From: UBA961 sp014191195
Lineage (GTDB): Bacteria; Bacteroidota; Ignavibacteria; Kapaibacteriales; UBA961
Length of the DNA stretch: 64,000 bases
Direction of reading: 5' to 3'
NCBI GenBank assembly: GCA_964204605.1
Contig: OZ123195.1
Location: 2,232,001-2,296,000, forward strand
Part shown: piece by piece, positions 63,337 to 64,000 of the stretch
Position numbering within the stretch: position 1 is the first letter of the stretch
How the letters are laid out: each line of letters opens with the position of its first letter
The notes under the pieces: generated by a model
Database searches by the model: none
What the model was told of the DNA's origin: nothing
Seen by the model: the letters and a program-made list of their open reading frames with translations, nothing else
Program-made: the position numbers and the translations under genes

Positions 63337-64000
63337 ATGAATGAAACTCCTATACGTTTAACACAATATAGTCATGGCGCAGGTTGTGGATGTAAAATAT
63401 CGCCATCTGTTCTAGATATTATTTTATCAACAAATGAAGCAAAACCTGATAATAAAAATTTGCTTGTAGGTAATAGCTCTAGAGATGATGCTGCCGTATA
63501 TGATTTAGGAAATGGAATGGCATTAATCAGTACTACTGATTTTTTTATGCCAATTGTAGATGATCCATACGAATTTGGAAAGATAGCATCTGCAAATGCA
63601 ATAAGTGATATCTATGCAATGGGTGGAAAACCAAGCTTGGCAATTGCAATTTTAGGATGGCCAATCAATACTTTGTCACCAGAAATAGCAAGAAAAGTAA
63701 TTGAGGGCAGTAGAGAAATTTGTAAAGAAGCTGGAATTCCTTTGGCAGGAGGACATAGCATAGATTCACCAGAACCAATTTTTGGATTGGCAGTTAATGG
63801 ATTAGTTGAAATAACTAGATTAAAACAAAATAGTACAGCACAATTAGGGGATATTCTGTTTTTAACAAAACCATTGGGTATAGGAATTTATACTACTGCA
63901 GAAAAAAAAGGAATATTAAAGACAGAACATAGAGGATTAGCAGCTAAACAGATGATGCAATTAAATAAAATTGGTGAAGAATTATCTGGTATTTCACAAG
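63337..64000 (+). CDS. selD: Selenide, water dikinase (3' end outside window)
   Basis: 221 codons are visible from ATG 63337. The N-terminus IRLTQYSHGAGCGCK carries catalytic Cys17 and Lys20 in E. coli numbering, with Cys rather than selenocysteine. RDDAAVYDLGNG, STTDFFMPIVDDP and GGHSIDSPEPIFGLAVNG follow, the ATP/Mg and substrate motifs. The enzyme makes selenophosphate for selenocysteine or 2-selenouridine. From memory the segment is very close to E. coli SelD, closer than most neighbours are to their proteobacterial homologues. The coding frame runs off the window at 64000. It follows the OmpA gene by 9 nt. Confidence 0.97.
   Translation, partial: MNETPIRLTQYSHGAGCGCKISPSVLDIILSTNEAKPDNKNLLVGNSSRDDAAVYDLGNGMALISTTDFFMPIVDDPYEFGKIASANAISDIYAMGGKPSLAIAILGWPINTLSPEIARKVIEGSREICKEAGIPLAGGHSIDSPEPIFGLAVNGLVEITRLKQNSTAQLGDILFLTKPLGIGIYTTAEKKGILKTEHRGLAAKQMMQLNKIGEELSGISQ

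Overview
The window is low-GC chromosomal DNA from a free-living bacterium of the Bacteroidota/Chlorobiota/Kapaibacteriota superphylum. Four independent signs point there. Type IX secretion-style C-terminal sorting regions occur on several exported proteins. bshC (bacillithiol synthesis) is present. A HYC_CC_PP small protein is paired with a TonB-dependent receptor. Several operons are preceded by the Bacteroidetes sigma-A promoter TTTG-N19-TAnnTTTG; three exact copies lie before the tRNA-Ala/Asp, trmH-smpB and atpDC units. A Kapabacteria-like or other deep lineage is plausible, but the sequence alone does not settle the genus.

Layout. 1-9.5 kb: a truncated exported tandem amidohydrolase, a tRNA-Ala/tRNA-Asp unit, a CNNM/CBS membrane protein, HYC_CC_PP plus TonB receptor, ribE and bshC. 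9.5-17.2 kb: housekeeping genes (polyprenyl synthase and tatC on minus; dnaA; smpB and trmH on minus; hrcA; nuoJK). 17.2-23.9 kb: an accessory stretch with two tandem exported von Willebrand A proteins, a frameshifted third small exported gene, a c-type cytochrome and the decayed remains of ccoG and a TauE/SafE gene from a cbb3-oxidase assembly cluster. 24-30 kb: a GlmU-like protein, an unassigned structured-RNA candidate, atpDC, hmgA and purE. 29.6-33.2 kb: three glycosyltransferases. 33.4-46.5 kb: a mitochondrial-type citrate synthase, a TPR-LuxR regulator, a large vWA/OmpA surface protein, tRNA-Val, a proton pyrophosphatase and sbcDC. 46.6-50.9 kb: an AAA/STAND-like ATPase, a long intergenic region with two clusters of TGGGN boxes, then mraZ-rsmH. 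50.9-64 kb: a T9SS-type exported protein, rpe, a GT2/flippase pair, an internally duplicated membrane protein, and an operon of a seven-bladed SBBP-repeat protein, a double OmpA-domain protein and selD (cut by the window end).

How it fits together. The core genes describe an aerobic, respiring cell: complex I, F-type ATP synthase, homogentisate dioxygenase, citrate synthase, Tat export and a H+-PPase. It invests heavily in its outer membrane and surface (T9SS cargo, vWA proteins, OmpA peptidoglycan anchors, TonB uptake, glycosyltransferases). I see no prophage, insertion sequence, CRISPR array or recognisable defence system. The observations most worth following are the MraZ-type operator arrays, the structured RNA at 25.4-25.5 kb, the cbb3-assembly pseudogenes, and the vWA/OmpA protein beside a TPR-LuxR regulator.
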